Source: Corynebacterium bovis DSM 20582 = CIP 54.80 (GTDB lineage: Bacteria > Actinomycetota > Actinomycetes > Mycobacteriales > Mycobacteriaceae). From it: a stretch of DNA of 64,000 nucleotides. The stretch is taken from positions 1,364,001 to 1,428,000 of the forward strand of contig NZ_CP047187.1 of the NCBI RefSeq assembly GCF_030408615.1. Reading direction: 5' to 3'. The notes under the pieces are model-generated. The model was not told the origin of the DNA. It saw nothing but the letters and a program-made list of their open reading frames with translations, and ran no database searches. The first letter of the stretch is position 1. Each line of letters begins with the position of its first letter. Positions 62,980 through 64,000 of this stretch are shown in pieces. Position numbers and translations under genes: made by a program.

Positions 62980-63813
62980 GTGGCCTACTCCGGGCGCTTC
63001 CGCGCCGGCGACCGTGTCCAGCTGACCGACGCCAAGCGCAGGCACTTCACCATCACGCTGACCCCGGGGGAGAGCTTCTTCACCCACAAGGGCGGCATCA
63101 GCCACGACGACATCATCGGGCAGCACGAGGGGACCGTCGTCCAGTCCCACCTCGGCGGTGAGTACCTGTGCTTCCGCCACCTCCTCGTCGACCACGTGCT
63201 CTCCATGCCCCGCGGCGCGGCCGTGATCTACCCGAAGGACGCCGCCCAGATCATCGTCGAGGGCGACATCTTCCCCGGCGCCCGCGTGCTCGAGGCCGGC
63301 GCGGGCTCCGGGGCGATGTCGATGTGGCTGCTCCGCGCCGTCGGGGAGACCGGGCGCCTCATCTCCTACGAGGTCCGGGAGGACCACATCGGCTACGCGC
63401 GGGACAACGTCGTCGAACAGACCGGGGGACAGCCCGCGAACTGGGACCTCCGGCTCGGCGACCTGCGCGACGTCACCCCGGAGGACGTCGGGGAGATCGA
63501 CCGGGTCGTCCTCGACATGCTCGAACCGTGGGAGTGCCTCGGCACCGTCCGGGACGTCCTCATCCCCGGCGGGGTGTTCATGACCTACGTGGCGACCGTG
63601 CCGCAGCTCATGAAGGTCATGGAGGGCATCCGCGAGCTCGGGTGCTTCACCGAGCCCCGGGCGTGGGAGTCCCTCGTCCGCGAGTGGAAGGTCGAGGGCC
63701 TGGCCACCCGCCCCGAACACCGCATGAACGCCCACACCGCGTTCCTCGTGTGGGCCCGACGCCTCGCCGACGGCACCGTCGCACCGAAACCGCAGCGCCG
63801 CGCACGGAAATGA
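62980..63813 (+). CDS. trmI: tRNA (adenine-58-N1)-methyltransferase TrmI
   Basis: Methylates A58 in the T-loop of tRNA, giving thermal stability. The 277-residue protein opens YSGRFRAGDRVQLTDAKRRH (actinobacterial TrmI start) and has a SAM-binding motif VLEAGAGSGAMSMWLL (about residue 100), ISYEVREDHIGYARDNV and the catalytic-region DRVVLDMLEPWECL. It matches Rv2118c and sits beside arc/mpa as in related genomes. The GTG at 62980 has GAGGA upstream. The protein is cytoplasmic and probably forms a tetramer like its homologues. Confidence 0.95.
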   Translation: MAYSGRFRAGDRVQLTDAKRRHFTITLTPGESFFTHKGGISHDDIIGQHEGTVVQSHLGGEYLCFRHLLVDHVLSMPRGAAVIYPKDAAQIIVEGDIFPGARVLEAGAGSGAMSMWLLRAVGETGRLISYEVREDHIGYARDNVVEQTGGQPANWDLRLGDLRDVTPEDVGEIDRVVLDMLEPWECLGTVRDVLIPGGVFMTYVATVPQLMKVMEGIRELGCFTEPRAWESLVREWKVEGLATRPEHRMNAHTAFLVWARRLADGTVAPKPQRRARK

Positions 63814-63838
63814 GGGCCCCCGCGAACCCGGGGCGTTA

Positions 63839-63867
63839 GATAGGCTAACTTGCCCTGCCTGTAGGAT
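63839..63867 (+). promoter_or_regulatory. Promoter of arc with weak DtxR-like dyad
   Basis: TAGGAT (63862-63867) ends 8 nt before ATG 63876, a leaderless arrangement. Just upstream, GTTAGATAGGCTAAC forms an imperfect dyad with 12 of 19 matches to the DtxR consensus, too weak to call with confidence. Confidence 0.45.
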
Positions 63868-63875
63868 GGCTCGGT

Positions 63876-64000
63876 ATGACGCAGCACACAGAGACCCCGG
63901 GAACCACGCACGGCCCCGAAGGTCACGGCGGGCCCACCTCCCCGGTGGATTCCGGTCCGGCGTCCTACCGCGACCTCCAGCTGGCGAACCGCCGCCTGGG
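63876..64000 (+). CDS. arc: ARC/Mpa AAA+ ATPase, N-terminal fragment (runs off the window)
   Basis: Only 41 codons are visible: a Thr/Gly/His-rich start (TQHTETPGTTHGPEGHGGPT), then a coiled-coil opening with SYRDLQLANRRLG. Position directly after trmI is where corynebacteria and mycobacteria carry the AAA+ ring ATPase ARC (Mpa), which unfolds proteins, and ARC proteins begin with a coiled coil. Corynebacteria lack a 20S proteasome, so its partner there is unclear. The call rests on synteny and a short motif, not on ATPase motifs, which lie beyond the edge. Confidence 0.65.
   Translation, partial: MTQHTETPGTTHGPEGHGGPTSPVDSGPASYRDLQLANRRL

Overview
The window is very GC-rich chromosomal DNA (about 70% or more by eye) from an actinobacterium, almost certainly a high-GC Corynebacterium. 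The Zwf, Tkt, SufR, AspA and PyrD sequences and the gene order match, from memory, the C. glutamicum chromosome read from ppc back to trmI/arc. The acn, membrane protein, RipA order and the hisE-hisG, RecB-like, TrmI, Arc neighbourhood also recall mycobacteria. It is a core-genome segment: I see no transposase, integrase, phage gene, CRISPR array or rRNA.

Layout. 1-2300: 3' part of ppc, then secG and a strong terminator. 2460-9450 (minus): pentose phosphate operon tkt, tal, zwf, opcA, pgl. 10000-12500: convergent ctaB and ctaA (heme O and heme A synthesis for cytochrome aa3). 12500-16020 (minus): mptB mannosyltransferase and an ABC-2 exporter pair. 16290-23250 (plus): sufR, sufB, sufD, sufC, sufS, sufU, sufT-like Fe-S assembly operon behind an inverted-repeat operator. 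23300-24700: a CrtY-type lycopene cyclase with in-frame minisatellites. 25300-29640: ABC-F protein, glutamine amidotransferase, DUF711 and ACT-domain proteins. 29745-33430: acnR and acn with a near-consensus AcnR operator. 33570-37100: small membrane protein and a RipA-like NlpC/P60 hydrolase with an unusually long regulatory region. 37190-42360: DUF3097, NfeD and SPFH proteins, an HTH protein and a TVP38-family protein. 42570-42655: tRNA-Leu(GAG). 42890-50320: PEBP-like protein, pyrD, a lipoprotein, uppP, mshC and a HAD frame continuous with hisE. 50436-55570: hisG, aspA, a Dcu-type transporter and a sirtuin. 55660-58170 (minus): RecB-like nuclease and a GlcD-type oxidase. 58390-62840: irtA-irtB siderophore import behind a DtxR-like box. 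62980-64000: trmI and the start of arc.

Connections. Carbon and redox metabolism (PPP, PEP carboxylase, aconitase, aspartase), Fe-S and heme supply (suf, ctaA/B) and iron import (irtAB) lie close together. Aconitase, the Suf products and the RecB-like nuclease all depend on Fe-S clusters.

Most striking regulatory feature. About fourteen genes have a TANNNT-like -10 box only 6-8 nt before the start codon and no Shine-Dalgarno site, so they are predicted to be leaderless. At 38054-38063 two divergent -10 boxes overlap by 2 bp. Other points of interest are the HAD-HisE continuous frame, a structured leader and clustered inverted repeats before ripA, an 18-bp palindrome before crtY, and short duplications of gene 3' ends (pgl, crtY, pyrD). 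I found no clearly new multi-gene system; the novelty here is mainly regulatory and structural.
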